Assembly: GCA_035531775.1 (NCBI GenBank)
Contig: DATKSG010000059.1
Location: 1 to 10,434, forward strand
Length of the DNA: 10,434 nucleotides
Reading direction: 5' to 3'
DNA from: DATKSG01 sp035531775
GTDB lineage: Bacteria > Actinomycetota > Acidimicrobiia > Acidimicrobiales > UBA8190
Part shown: one piece after another, positions 1 to 5,373 of the stretch
Position numbering within the stretch: the stretch's first letter is position 1
Layout of the letters: each line of letters starts with the position of its first letter
Program-made: the position numbers and the translations under genes
Notes under the pieces: model-generated
What the model saw: the letters and a program-made list of their open reading frames with translations, nothing else
Told to the model about the DNA's origin: nothing
Database searches by the model: none

Positions 1-1
1 C

Positions 2-346
2 CTGGCCCCGACCGCTGACGGCCAGGGCTACTGGGAAGTGGCCTCCGACGGCGGCATCTTCGCCTTCGGCGACGCCGGCTTCCTCGGCTCCACCGGCGCC
101 ATCACCCTGTACCGCCCAGTGGTGGGCATGCAGCGCACGGCCGATGGCCGCGGCTACTGGCTGACGGCTTCTGACGGCGGCATCTTCGCTTTTGGCGACG
201 CCCCGTTCCAGGGCTCGACCGGCGGACAGAACCTGAACGCCCCGGTGGTGTCCATGGCGGCGCCTTCCAACGCCGGGTACTGGCTAGCGGCTTCCGACGG
301 CGGGATCTTCTCCTTCGGAGTGCCGTTCCACGGATCTATGGGGTGA
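2..346 (+). CDS. Secreted-type repeat protein, C-terminal fragment (GYW/SDGGIFAFGDA repeats)
   Basis: The reading frame is open from the window edge, so only the last 114 codons are visible and the true start lies upstream. The fragment consists of three tandem copies of a repeat of about 42 residues. Each copy contains GYW followed by a stretch close to ASDGGIFAFGDAxFxGSxG; the GYW motifs fall at fragment residues 9, 51 and 92. The last copy is slightly degenerate (FSFGVPFHG, one residue shorter) and ends right at the TGA. Aromatic and glycine-rich repeats of this kind occur at the C-terminus of large exported actinobacterial proteins and may form a beta-propeller-like or wall-associated domain; that role is inference. 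The catalytic or anchoring part, if any, is outside the window. A strong hairpin follows about 20 bases after the stop. Identity as a coding region is firm, function unknown. Confidence 0.85.
   Translation: MAPTADGQGYWEVASDGGIFAFGDAGFLGSTGAITLYRPVVGMQRTADGRGYWLTASDGGIFAFGDAPFQGSTGGQNLNAPVVSMAAPSNAGYWLAASDGGIFSFGVPFHGSMG
9..343 (+). repeat. In-gene tandem repeats of about 126 bp
   Basis: Three diverged direct copies with a period of 42 then 41 codons lie inside the left-edge gene. The best conserved core encodes SDGGIF(A/S)FG, at about 47-75, 173-201 and 296-318. The copies differ mainly at third codon positions, which suggests selection on the protein rather than very recent duplication. Confidence 0.8.
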
Positions 347-364
347 GCGATCGGGGGGGGTGTA

Positions 365-411
365 GGGGGCCGGCGGGCGGGGACGACCCACCCACCGGCC
401 CCCTTCTGTTT
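365..411 (+). terminator. Rho-independent-type hairpin between convergent genes
   Basis: Bases 365-381 and 387-403 form a 17-bp inverted repeat around a 5-nt loop (382-386), followed on the + strand by a weak T-rich tail TTCTGTTT (404-411). The + transcript has two C-A mismatches, whereas in the - transcript the same positions become G-U wobbles, so the stem is more stable for - strand transcription, but there it lacks a U tract. It lies 18 bases past the stop of the repeat protein and about 75 bases past the stop of the convergent desulfurase, so it may serve both. Confidence 0.6.
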
Positions 412-476
412 CCGCCACGGCGAAGCCTCAGGCTCGAAGGGGCTCGGCCGTGGCTGCTCTGGCCAGCAGGGCGTGC

Positions 477-1877
477 TCAGCCCACGGCGCACGACGCACC
501 GGCGCCACTCTCGTCCCGACGCCAACCCGGGTGGTCGGTGACGGGCCAGTAATCGCCGGTGCCAGGATCCTGCTCGTAGGCCACCGGTGCGGGCTCTCCG
601 CCGGTCGCCGAGGCGGCGATGGAGGTGACCGCTCGAAGCAGCGCGTCGACATCTTGCGCCGTGGAGGAGATGCCGCAGCTGGCCCGCACCGCCCCCGGCA
701 TGGCCCGGTGGTCGCCGGCCAGCACCGAGCGCCGGTACCGGTCCACGTCCTCGGGCGACAAGCCCAGGAGCCGCACGATGTAGGGATGGGCGCAGAAGCA
801 GCCGTGGCGCACGCCGATGCCCCACTCGGCACTCAGGCGGGCCGCCACCAGCGCGTGGTGAGCCCCCTCCACCGCGAAGGAGGCGATGGCCAGCGTGTCG
901 AGGTCGAGGTCGGGGCCGAGCAGCTGCACTCCGTCGATGGCGGCCAGCCCCCGGCGCAGGCGACGGGCCAGAGCCCGCTCGTGCTCGGTGATGGCCTCCC
1001 ATCCGATGGCGGCCAACTCGTCCATGGCCGCGTGCAGGGCCACGGCGCCGATCACGTTGGGCGACCCGGCCTCTTCGCGCTCGGGTGGGTCGGTCCACAC
1101 CACCTCGTCCAGGTCCACCAGGTCGACCGCCCCTCCTCCGGCCAGGAAGGGATCGCCGTCGGCGAAGGTGGCACTCGGGCCCACCAGGGCCCCCGATCCG
1201 TAGGGGGCGTAGAGCTTGTGGCCGCTCAGCGCCACGTAGTCGGCCGCCGCCGGGATGGGTCGGTGCGGCGCCAGCTGGGCGGCATCGAGCAGCACCGGCA
1301 CACCGCGGTGGTGCGCCGCTTCGATGATCTCGTCGAGGGGGGGCAGCCATCCGGTTACGTTCGACGCCCCGGTCACCGCCAGTAGGCGCGGCCGCGGCGA
1401 GGCTTCGAGGCCGGCCACCACGTCGGCCACCTCGAAGGTGCCCTCGGGTCCGCATTCCACGTAACGCCGCTCGGCCACCCGGGCCCAGGGCAGCAGGTTG
1501 GCGTGATGCTCCACCACGGTGGTGAGCACCACGTCGCCGGGGTCGAGGCGCAACCGGTAGGCGAGATGGTTGATGGCCTCGGTGGTATTGCGACACAGGA
1601 TGGCCACGTCCCGTCCGGGCGACCCCCCGGCGAACTCGAGGGCCCGCCGGCGCGCCGCCTCGTAGGCCTCGGTGGAGCGCCGTGACTTGTAGCCGGCCCC
1701 CCGATGCACGCTCGAGTAGCCGGGCACGAACCGCTCCACCGCCCGGGCCACCGCCGTCATGGCACCGGTGGAGGCGGCCGAGTCGAGGTTCACGTAGCGC
1801 CGCTCGCTGCCGTCGAGACACGGCACGGTGACGTCGTCGCCCACCAGGGAGGCCAACGCTCCTGGGTCGCTCGTCAC
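477..1877 (-). CDS. PLP-dependent class V aminotransferase / cysteine desulfurase family protein
   Basis: This 466-residue protein has the hallmarks of the fold-type I SufS/CsdA branch. There is an N-terminal substrate loop (YVNLDSAAST, 28-37), His124/125 in EHHANLLPW, Asp198 and Gln201 in LLDAAQ for PLP, and the Schiff-base lysine K221 in SGHKLYAPYGSG. The catalytic-cysteine loop RHGCFCAHP places C362 where SufS has its active cysteine. The family moves sulfur from cysteine to an enzyme persulfide, or acts as a selenocysteine lyase or desulfurase-like enzyme. No suf or isc scaffold genes flank it, so the pathway is open. The fold should end near residue 420; a tail of about 45 residues with YEQDPGTGDYWP and a final GASCAVG follows. 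The GTG start is forced by an in-frame TAG only 9 nt upstream. That TAGGAT lies 6 nt before the start and looks like a leaderless -10 element. Confidence 0.93.
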   Translation of the reverse strand: MTSDPGALASLVGDDVTVPCLDGSERRYVNLDSAASTGAMTAVARAVERFVPGYSSVHRGAGYKSRRSTEAYEAARRRALEFAGGSPGRDVAILCRNTTEAINHLAYRLRLDPGDVVLTTVVEHHANLLPWARVAERRYVECGPEGTFEVADVVAGLEASPRPRLLAVTGASNVTGWLPPLDEIIEAAHHRGVPVLLDAAQLAPHRPIPAAADYVALSGHKLYAPYGSGALVGPSATFADGDPFLAGGGAVDLVDLDEVVWTDPPEREEAGSPNVIGAVALHAAMDELAAIGWEAITEHERALARRLRRGLAAIDGVQLLGPDLDLDTLAIASFAVEGAHHALVAARLSAEWGIGVRHGCFCAHPYIVRLLGLSPEDVDRYRRSVLAGDHRAMPGAVRASCGISSTAQDVDALLRAVTSIAASATGGEPAPVAYEQDPGTGDYWPVTDHPGWRRDESGAGASCAVG

Positions 1878-1883
1878 CCCTGC

Positions 1884-1889
1884 ATCCTA
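1884..1889 (-). promoter_or_regulatory. TAGGAT -10-like element of the desulfurase gene
   Basis: On the - strand TAGGAT ends 6 nt before the GTG start at 1877, the spacing expected when transcription begins at the start codon. No convincing -35 is seen. A Shine-Dalgarno reading (AGGA, 7-8 nt upstream) is possible in the same bases. Confidence 0.5.
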
Positions 1890-1920
1890 CGGGTGCCCCG
1901 GTCGCTCCCGACGCGGCCGG

Positions 1921-1926
1921 TACCAT
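1921..1926 (+). promoter_or_regulatory. TACCAT -10-like element of the zinc-finger gene
   Basis: TACCAT ends 7 nt before the GTG start at 1934, and no Shine-Dalgarno sequence intervenes. It is back-to-back with the - strand TAGGAT, about 31 bases away, so the two promoters share the 56-bp intergenic gap. Confidence 0.5.
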
Positions 1927-1933
1927 CGGCAGC

Positions 1934-2194
1934 GTGCTCGCCGAGGGACACGACGCCGGACATGGCGCCGACCGGGACCCCACGCCCCTGGACCGGGACC
2001 CCACGCCGCTGGACACCGGCGTGCTCGACGAGCTCGAGTCGGTCCTCCACGACGTGGAGCGGGCCCTGGCCCGCCTGGACGACGGCTCCTACGGGACGTG
2101 CGAGGCGTGCGGAGCGGGGCTCGACCCGGCTGAACTCGAACAGCAGCCGTCGGCCCGCTACTGCCGGGCCCATCTGCCGCTGCGAACAAGCTGA
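1934..2194 (+). CDS. Small DksA/TraR-type zinc-finger protein
   Basis: An 86-residue protein. A disordered N-terminus rich in Asp and Pro carries a duplicated DRDPTPL heptad (13-19 and 20-26). A helix follows (about 29-49, LDELESVLHDVERALARL), then GSYGTCEACG and, 17 residues on, YCRAH. The metal ligands would be C56, C59, C77 and H80, that is CCCH rather than the usual C4 of DksA/TraR. Family members bind the secondary channel of RNA polymerase and tune initiation. This one has only one helix before the finger and lacks the long coiled coil with an acidic tip, so the same role is uncertain. The GTG start is chosen because a TACCAT hexamer sits 7 nt upstream and no other in-frame start is near. 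It is convergent with sodN, with only 18 bases between the stops. Confidence 0.85.
   Translation: MLAEGHDAGHGADRDPTPLDRDPTPLDTGVLDELESVLHDVERALARLDDGSYGTCEACGAGLDPAELEQQPSARYCRAHLPLRTS
1970..2011 (+). repeat. Tandem 21-bp duplication
   Basis: Two adjacent 21-bp copies (1970-1990 and 1991-2011) differ by one base. They encode DRDPTPL twice in the N-terminal tail of the zinc-finger protein. The near identity at the DNA level suggests a recent in-frame duplication. Confidence 0.85.
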
Positions 2195-2222
2195 CTACGA
2201 CTACAACTACGACTACGACTTC
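2193..2222. repeat. Five tandem GACTAC hexamers at the sodN 3' end
   Basis: Five consecutive hexamers (GACTAC, GACTAC, AACTAC, GACTAC, GACTTC) span the junction of the convergent zinc-finger and sodN genes. Read on the - strand in the sodN frame they give four TAG codons (at 2213, 2207, 2201 and 2195), one every second codon. Confidence 0.85.
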
Positions 2223-2632
2223 TTGGTCTCCCAGAAGATGGTGTCGATCTCCTTGATGGCGTCGAGCAACTTCTCGGCCACCGCCGTGTCGGTGGTCTTC
2301 TTGGCCTCACCCGCCGCCTTGGTGGCCTTCCAGAACAAGTCGTGCAGTTGCGGGTGCTTCTCGAGGTGCTCGGGCTTGAAGTAGTCGGTCCACAGCACCC
2401 ACAGGTGGTGCTTGACCAGATCGGCGCGCTGCTCTTTGATCGAGATGGCGCGCTCTTTGAACACCGGGTCGTCGGAGGTGTTGAACTTCTCCATGCAGCC
2501 CTTCACCGATTCGGCCTCGATGCGGGCTTGGGCCGGGTCGTAGACACCGCAGGGGAGGTCGCAGTGGGCGTGAGCGACGGCGGGGGCGGAGAGCCGGTCG
2601 AGGGAGACGAGCAAGTGGTCCAGGATGCGCAC
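2213..2632 (-). CDS. sodN: Nickel superoxide dismutase precursor
   Basis: SodN converts superoxide to oxygen and hydrogen peroxide using one nickel ion per subunit. The 139-residue product has a 22-residue propeptide (MRILDHLLVSLDRLSAPAVAHA) followed by the nickel hook HCDLPCGVYDP. H23, C24 and C28 are therefore His1, Cys2 and Cys6 of the mature enzyme. The mature length of 117 residues equals that of the Streptomyces enzyme. The remainder is the expected four-helix bundle, Lys/Glu rich with WVLWTDYFKPEH. The GTG start is well supported: AAGGAG lies 8 nt upstream, the clearest Shine-Dalgarno in the window. The divergent neighbour encodes the maturation protease SodX. Nickel-dependent regulation is known for this family; here a 17-bp palindrome covers the presumed promoter. 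The gene ends in a run of in-frame TAG codons. Confidence 0.97.
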   Translation of the reverse strand: MRILDHLLVSLDRLSAPAVAHAHCDLPCGVYDPAQARIEAESVKGCMEKFNTSDDPVFKERAISIKEQRADLVKHHLWVLWTDYFKPEHLEKHPQLHDLFWKATKAAGEAKKTTDTAVAEKLLDAIKEIDTIFWETKKS

Positions 2633-2640
2633 GTGCAGAG

Positions 2641-2646
2641 CTCCTT
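2641..2646 (-). promoter_or_regulatory. AAGGAG ribosome binding site of sodN
   Basis: AAGGAG on the - strand is 8 nt before the sodN GTG and fixes the start codon. It contrasts with the leaderless-looking starts of most other genes here. Confidence 0.8.
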
Positions 2647-2652
2647 GAATCG

Positions 2653-2671
2653 AGGTGGGCGTCCCACCTTA
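2653..2671. promoter_or_regulatory. 17-bp palindrome overlapping the sodN -10 (candidate operator)
   Basis: AGGTGGGCGTCCCACCT (2653-2669) is a perfect inverted repeat of 7+7 bp around 3 bases. On the - strand TAAGGT (2671-2666) is a plausible sodN -10 and overlaps one arm, so a dimeric repressor bound here would block sodN and might also affect sodX. It could instead act as an RNA hairpin just upstream of the ribosome site. The regulator is not identified. Confidence 0.5.
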
Positions 2672-2689
2672 TTCGGCTACGTCCGGTCT

Positions 2690-3058
2690 GTGGCCGGGGC
2701 GGCGGCCTGGGCCGTGGGAGCCGTGGTGAAGATGGGCGGGGTCGTCATGGGAGTGCGGAGGGTGGTCGTCGAGGGTGACAGCATGCTGCCCACCCTGGCA
2801 CCGGGCGACCGCCTCCTCGTGCGGCGCACTCGGCGCATCAAGGTCGGAGACCTGGTGGCCGTGCCCGACCCTCGACTGCGCTCCCGGCTGCTGGTGAAAC
2901 GCGTGGAGGCCCTCGACGGCCGGTGGCTCACGGTGGCCGGCGACAACGAGCGGGAGAGCAGTGACAGCCGCCACTTCGGTCCGTTGCCCCGGCGCTCGGT
3001 GCGGGGGATGGTGCTACGTCGCTACGCCCCCTCGAGCCGGGCCGGCCCTGTGCGCTGA
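2690..3058 (+). CDS. sodX: Nickel-type SOD maturation protease, S26 signal-peptidase family
   Basis: SodX is the serine/lysine protease that removes the SodN propeptide and exposes the nickel-binding His1. From the GTG at 2690 the product is 122 residues. It has a hydrophobic N-terminal stretch (about 2-22, with one Lys), the catalytic serine S31 in EGDSMLPTL, PGDRLLVRR, the general-base lysine K70 in LLVKRV, and the terminal S26 box GDN...SRHFGP (84-98). Length and single compact domain fit the SodX branch rather than a general signal peptidase. Start choice is uncertain: GTG 2690 keeps a membrane-anchor-like helix and GC-rich third positions, while GTG 2726, ATG 2732 or ATG 2747 would give a soluble form. 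It is divergent from sodN, and a 22-bp duplication spans its stop codon. Confidence 0.92.
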   Translation: MAGAAAWAVGAVVKMGGVVMGVRRVVVEGDSMLPTLAPGDRLLVRRTRRIKVGDLVAVPDPRLRSRLLVKRVEALDGRWLTVAGDNERESSDSRHFGPLPRRSVRGMVLRRYAPSSRAGPVR

Positions 3059-3087
3059 ACCACCCGGCCCTGTGCGCTGAACCACCC
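3044..3087 (+). repeat. Perfect 22-bp tandem duplication across the sodX stop codon
   Basis: Two identical 22-bp units (3044-3065 and 3066-3087) encode the last residues of SodX plus its TGA, then repeat them in the non-coding gap. A degraded third copy follows (about 3088-3107). The area includes the self-complementary GGCCCGGGCC (3088-3097), so the transcript end may be structured, but there is no U tract. Confidence 0.85.
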
Positions 3088-3140
3088 GGCCCGGGCCCGG
3101 ACCACTCGGCCCCAGGCCCGGTCAGCCACTGTCGTCGGAG

Positions 3141-3146
3141 TACGAT
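3141..3146 (+). promoter_or_regulatory. TACGAT -10-like element of the RsiG-like gene
   Basis: TACGAT ends 6 nt before the ATG at 3153, with no Shine-Dalgarno between. This is the expected geometry for a leaderless mRNA. Confidence 0.6.
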
Positions 3147-3152
3147 CGATCC

Positions 3153-3698
3153 ATGGCCTGGCTGGACAACGAGCTCGAACGGCTCTTCGCTCCCGACTAT
3201 CTCGCCGACCTGTCCGAACACCCGCTCGAGGAACTGCGCGCCATGCGGTCCGAATGCGACCAAGCCGAAACGGCGGCGTCCTATCTCCGTCGTGTGGCCC
3301 AGGGTCGCCTCGACATCGTCCAGGGAGTGCTGGCGCGACTGGGCACCGTTGGGGCTGACACCGGCCTGGCCGGGCTGGTCGAGGACCTGACGAGCATCAT
3401 CGGCGGCGGCCCCCAGAGGCCCCCCGGCCCCGGGCGCCTCCCGGCGCAGATGTCGCCGGACATGGAGGCCCACGACCTCACCGAGGAGATCGACGCCGTG
3501 CTCGACGCCACCCGCATCGGCGAGCTGCCCGGCATGGGGGAAGCCGAGCTGCGGACCATGGCCGCCGAGCTCATCGCCATCGAGGGCCGCATCTCCGAGC
3601 AGCGTCGACAGCTGCACCAACGCATCGACGCGCTCCAGGGCGAGATCGTCCACCGCTACAAGTCAGGCCAGGCGTCTCCCGACGGCCTGCTCACCTGA
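3153..3698 (+). CDS. rsiG: RsiG-like c-di-GMP-responsive anti-sigma factor (candidate)
   Basis: In Streptomyces, RsiG holds the sporulation sigma factor WhiG inactive when loaded with c-di-GMP, using motif E(X)3S(X)2R(X)3Q(X)3D on two antiparallel helices. This 181-residue protein carries an exact copy at E39-S43-R46-Q50-D54 in a long helix. A second copy is E144-S148-R151-H155-D159, with His in place of Gln. The two helices are separated by a Gly/Pro-rich linker (about 84-99) and a short helical stretch. No membrane segment or signal peptide is seen. The ATG at 3153 is preceded by a leaderless-type promoter. It is followed 16 nt later by an XRE regulator gene, then mshA; an rsiG near mshA is, from memory, also the Streptomyces arrangement. 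No WhiG-type sigma gene is in the window. Assignment rests on the motif and context and is fairly strong; activity is inference. Confidence 0.8.
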   Translation: MAWLDNELERLFAPDYLADLSEHPLEELRAMRSECDQAETAASYLRRVAQGRLDIVQGVLARLGTVGADTGLAGLVEDLTSIIGGGPQRPPGPGRLPAQMSPDMEAHDLTEEIDAVLDATRIGELPGMGEAELRTMAAELIAIEGRISEQRRQLHQRIDALQGEIVHRYKSGQASPDGLLT

Positions 3699-3714
3699 GC
3701 CCGGCGCCCGATCC

Positions 3715-4110
3715 GTGCCCAAGCAGCTCCCCGATCGCTGGCACGACCTCGGCGCCTTCATCCGCGAGCAGCGCAGCACTTCGAGGTTGTCGCTGCGGCG
3801 CCTTTCGGAGCTGGCCGGCATCTCGAACCCGTATCTGAGTCAGATAGAGCGGGGCCTGCGCCGGCCGTCGGCCGAGATCCTCCAGCAGATTGCCAAGGCC
3901 CTGCGAATCTCGGCCGAGACCCTCTATGTCCAGGCCGGCATCCTGGAGCCGGGGACCGGCCAGGCCGACCTGGCCCGGGAGATCCTGGCCGACCCCCACC
4001 TGAGCGAGGACCAGAAGCAGGCCCTCATCCGCATCTACCTGTCGTTCCGCCACGAGGCCGATGCCGAGGCCCCGGCCGCCACCGGGACGGCCCCGGAGGC
4101 CAGCCGGTAG
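3715..4110 (+). CDS. XRE-family helix-turn-helix transcriptional regulator
   Basis: A 131-residue soluble DNA-binding protein. The Cro/CI-type helix-turn-helix covers about residues 12-70: LGAFIREQR, then LSLRRLSELAGIS, then the recognition segment NPYLSQIERGLRRPS, then ILQQIAKALRISAETLYVQAGIL. The remainder is a short helical region and a disordered Ala/Pro/Glu tail, with no ligand domain. The sequence closely matches the style of actinobacterial regulators such as M. tuberculosis Rv0474, in so far as I can judge by memory. The GTG start lies 16 nt after the rsiG-like stop with no promoter-like hexamer, so the two are probably co-transcribed. Its TAG stop forms the beginning of the presumed -10 element of mshA. 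Target genes are unknown. Confidence 0.92.
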   Translation: MPKQLPDRWHDLGAFIREQRSTSRLSLRRLSELAGISNPYLSQIERGLRRPSAEILQQIAKALRISAETLYVQAGILEPGTGQADLAREILADPHLSEDQKQALIRIYLSFRHEADAEAPAATGTAPEASR

Positions 4111-4113
4111 GCT
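4108..4113 (+). promoter_or_regulatory. TAGGCT -10-like element of mshA, made from a stop codon
   Basis: TAGGCT ends 7 nt before the GTG start of mshA. Its first three bases are the stop codon of the XRE gene. Confidence 0.5.
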
Positions 4114-4120
4114 CGCCGCC

Positions 4121-5371
4121 GTGCGACGGCTGGCTGTGCTCTCGCTGCACACGTCGCCGCTGGCCCAACCCGGCACCGGGGACGGCGGCGGCATGAACGT
4201 CTACGTGCGCGAGCTGTCCACCGCGCTGGCCCGCGCCGGCGTCGAGTGCGACGTGTACACCCGGGCCTGGTCCGAAGACCTGCCGGCCACGGTGGCCGTC
4301 GAGCCCGGCCTGCGTCTGCACCACGTGCCCGCCGGCCCCCTCGGCCCCATGGCCAAGGAGGCGCTGGCATCGGTGGTGGACGAGTTCGCCGACAACGTGG
4401 CCGCCCTGATGCGGGTCGGAGCCGGTGCCCCGGGCCTGGCCGAGGTGGGGTTCGACGCCCTGCACGCCAACTACTGGCTGTCGGGACTGGCCGGCCACCG
4501 CTTGAAGCACGAGCTCGAGCTGCCTCTGGTCTCCACCTTCCACACCCTGGCCCGGGTGAAGGCCGAAGCCAGTCCTGAGGAGATGTCGAGCGACGAGCCC
4601 CACCGCCGGGCCGAGGCCGAGGCCTCGGTCATGGCCTGCTCGGACATCGTGCTGGCCTCGTGCACCGTCGAGGCCGAGCAGCTAGCCGCCCTCTACGACG
4701 GCGACCGGGGGCGCATCCGGGTGGTGGCGCCCGGCGTCGACCACGCCTTCTTCGGCCCCGGCCACAGGCCCCAGGCCCGCCGGGCCCTGGGGCTGCCCGA
4801 GGATGTTCCGCTGCTTCTGTTCGTGGGCCGGCTGCAGCCCTTGAAGCGCGCCGACGTGGCCGTGGCTGCCACCGCCGCTGTCCGCGGTGCCCACCTGGTA
4901 ATCGTCGGCGGCCCGAGCGGGCCGCGCGGCGATGCCTACCGGGCCGAGGTCGAGAAGTTGGTGGCGACGGCCGGGGTGAGCGACCGGGTGTGGTTCGTGG
5001 ACCCCCAGCCGCACGAGCTGCTGTCGACCTACTACCGCGCCGCCGACGTGTGCATCGTGCCCAGCCGGTCGGAGTCCTTCGGGCTGGTGGCCCTGGAGGC
5101 CGCCGCCTGCGGCACGCCGGTGGTGGCCTCGGCCGTGGGCGGGCTCACCACCTTGGTGGACCACGGCCGCACCGGCTACCTGGTGGACGACCCGAGCGCG
5201 TCCTCCTTCGCCGCCGCCATCGAGCGCGTCCTCGGGGACCCGGTGCTGGCCCAGCGCCTGGGGACCGCCGCCGTTCTCGAGGCCCGGCGCTATACGTGGG
5301 CCCACTCGGCCGCCGTGCTGCGCACCACCTACGAGGAGCTGGCCGCCGGCAACCTCGTCGAGTGCCGCTGA
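4121..5371 (+). CDS. mshA: D-inositol-3-phosphate glycosyltransferase (mycothiol biosynthesis)
   Basis: MshA joins UDP-GlcNAc and 1L-myo-inositol-1-phosphate, the first committed step to mycothiol, the major low-molecular-weight thiol of actinobacteria. The 416-residue GT-B, GT4-family protein starts with the diagnostic LSLHTSPLAQPGTGDGGGMN (8-26), including H10 and the Gly-rich loop that contacts the acceptor. It continues with NYWLSG (117-122) and STFHTLARVK. The C-terminal Rossmann half has FVGRLQPLKR (234-243; R237 and K242 for the diphosphate) and the E-x7-E motif E318...E326 in SRSESFGLVALEAAACGTPV. Length is shorter than M. tuberculosis MshA (480) but complete. GTG 4121 is preferred over the longer frame because it begins at the conserved RRLAVLSLHTSP and has TAGGCT 7 nt upstream. 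The YbjN gene follows after 19 nt. Confidence 0.92.
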   Translation: MRRLAVLSLHTSPLAQPGTGDGGGMNVYVRELSTALARAGVECDVYTRAWSEDLPATVAVEPGLRLHHVPAGPLGPMAKEALASVVDEFADNVAALMRVGAGAPGLAEVGFDALHANYWLSGLAGHRLKHELELPLVSTFHTLARVKAEASPEEMSSDEPHRRAEAEASVMACSDIVLASCTVEAEQLAALYDGDRGRIRVVAPGVDHAFFGPGHRPQARRALGLPEDVPLLLFVGRLQPLKRADVAVAATAAVRGAHLVIVGGPSGPRGDAYRAEVEKLVATAGVSDRVWFVDPQPHELLSTYYRAADVCIVPSRSESFGLVALEAAACGTPVVASAVGGLTTLVDHGRTGYLVDDPSASSFAAAIERVLGDPVLAQRLGTAAVLEARRYTWAHSAAVLRTTYEELAAGNLVECR

Positions 5372-5373
5372 CC

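Noticed and set aside
450..1385. 311-residue open frame on the + strand
   Set aside because: It is antisense to the desulfurase, low in complexity and without recognisable motifs.
154..2016. 620-residue open frame on the - strand
   Set aside because: It overlaps the desulfurase in another frame and is dominated by Arg, Gly and Pro, typical of an out-of-frame reading of GC-rich coding DNA; the desulfurase frame has clear family motifs.
1704..2384. 226-residue + strand frame containing a striking Asp-Tyr run
   Set aside because: The Asp-Tyr run is just the GACTAC repeat read in one frame; the frame cuts across the zinc-finger gene and is antisense to sodN.
2213..2632. sodN as a recently transferred gene because it looks less GC-rich than its neighbours
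   Set aside because: The lower GC comes mostly from Lys, Phe, Ile and Glu codons; third positions are still nearly all G or C.
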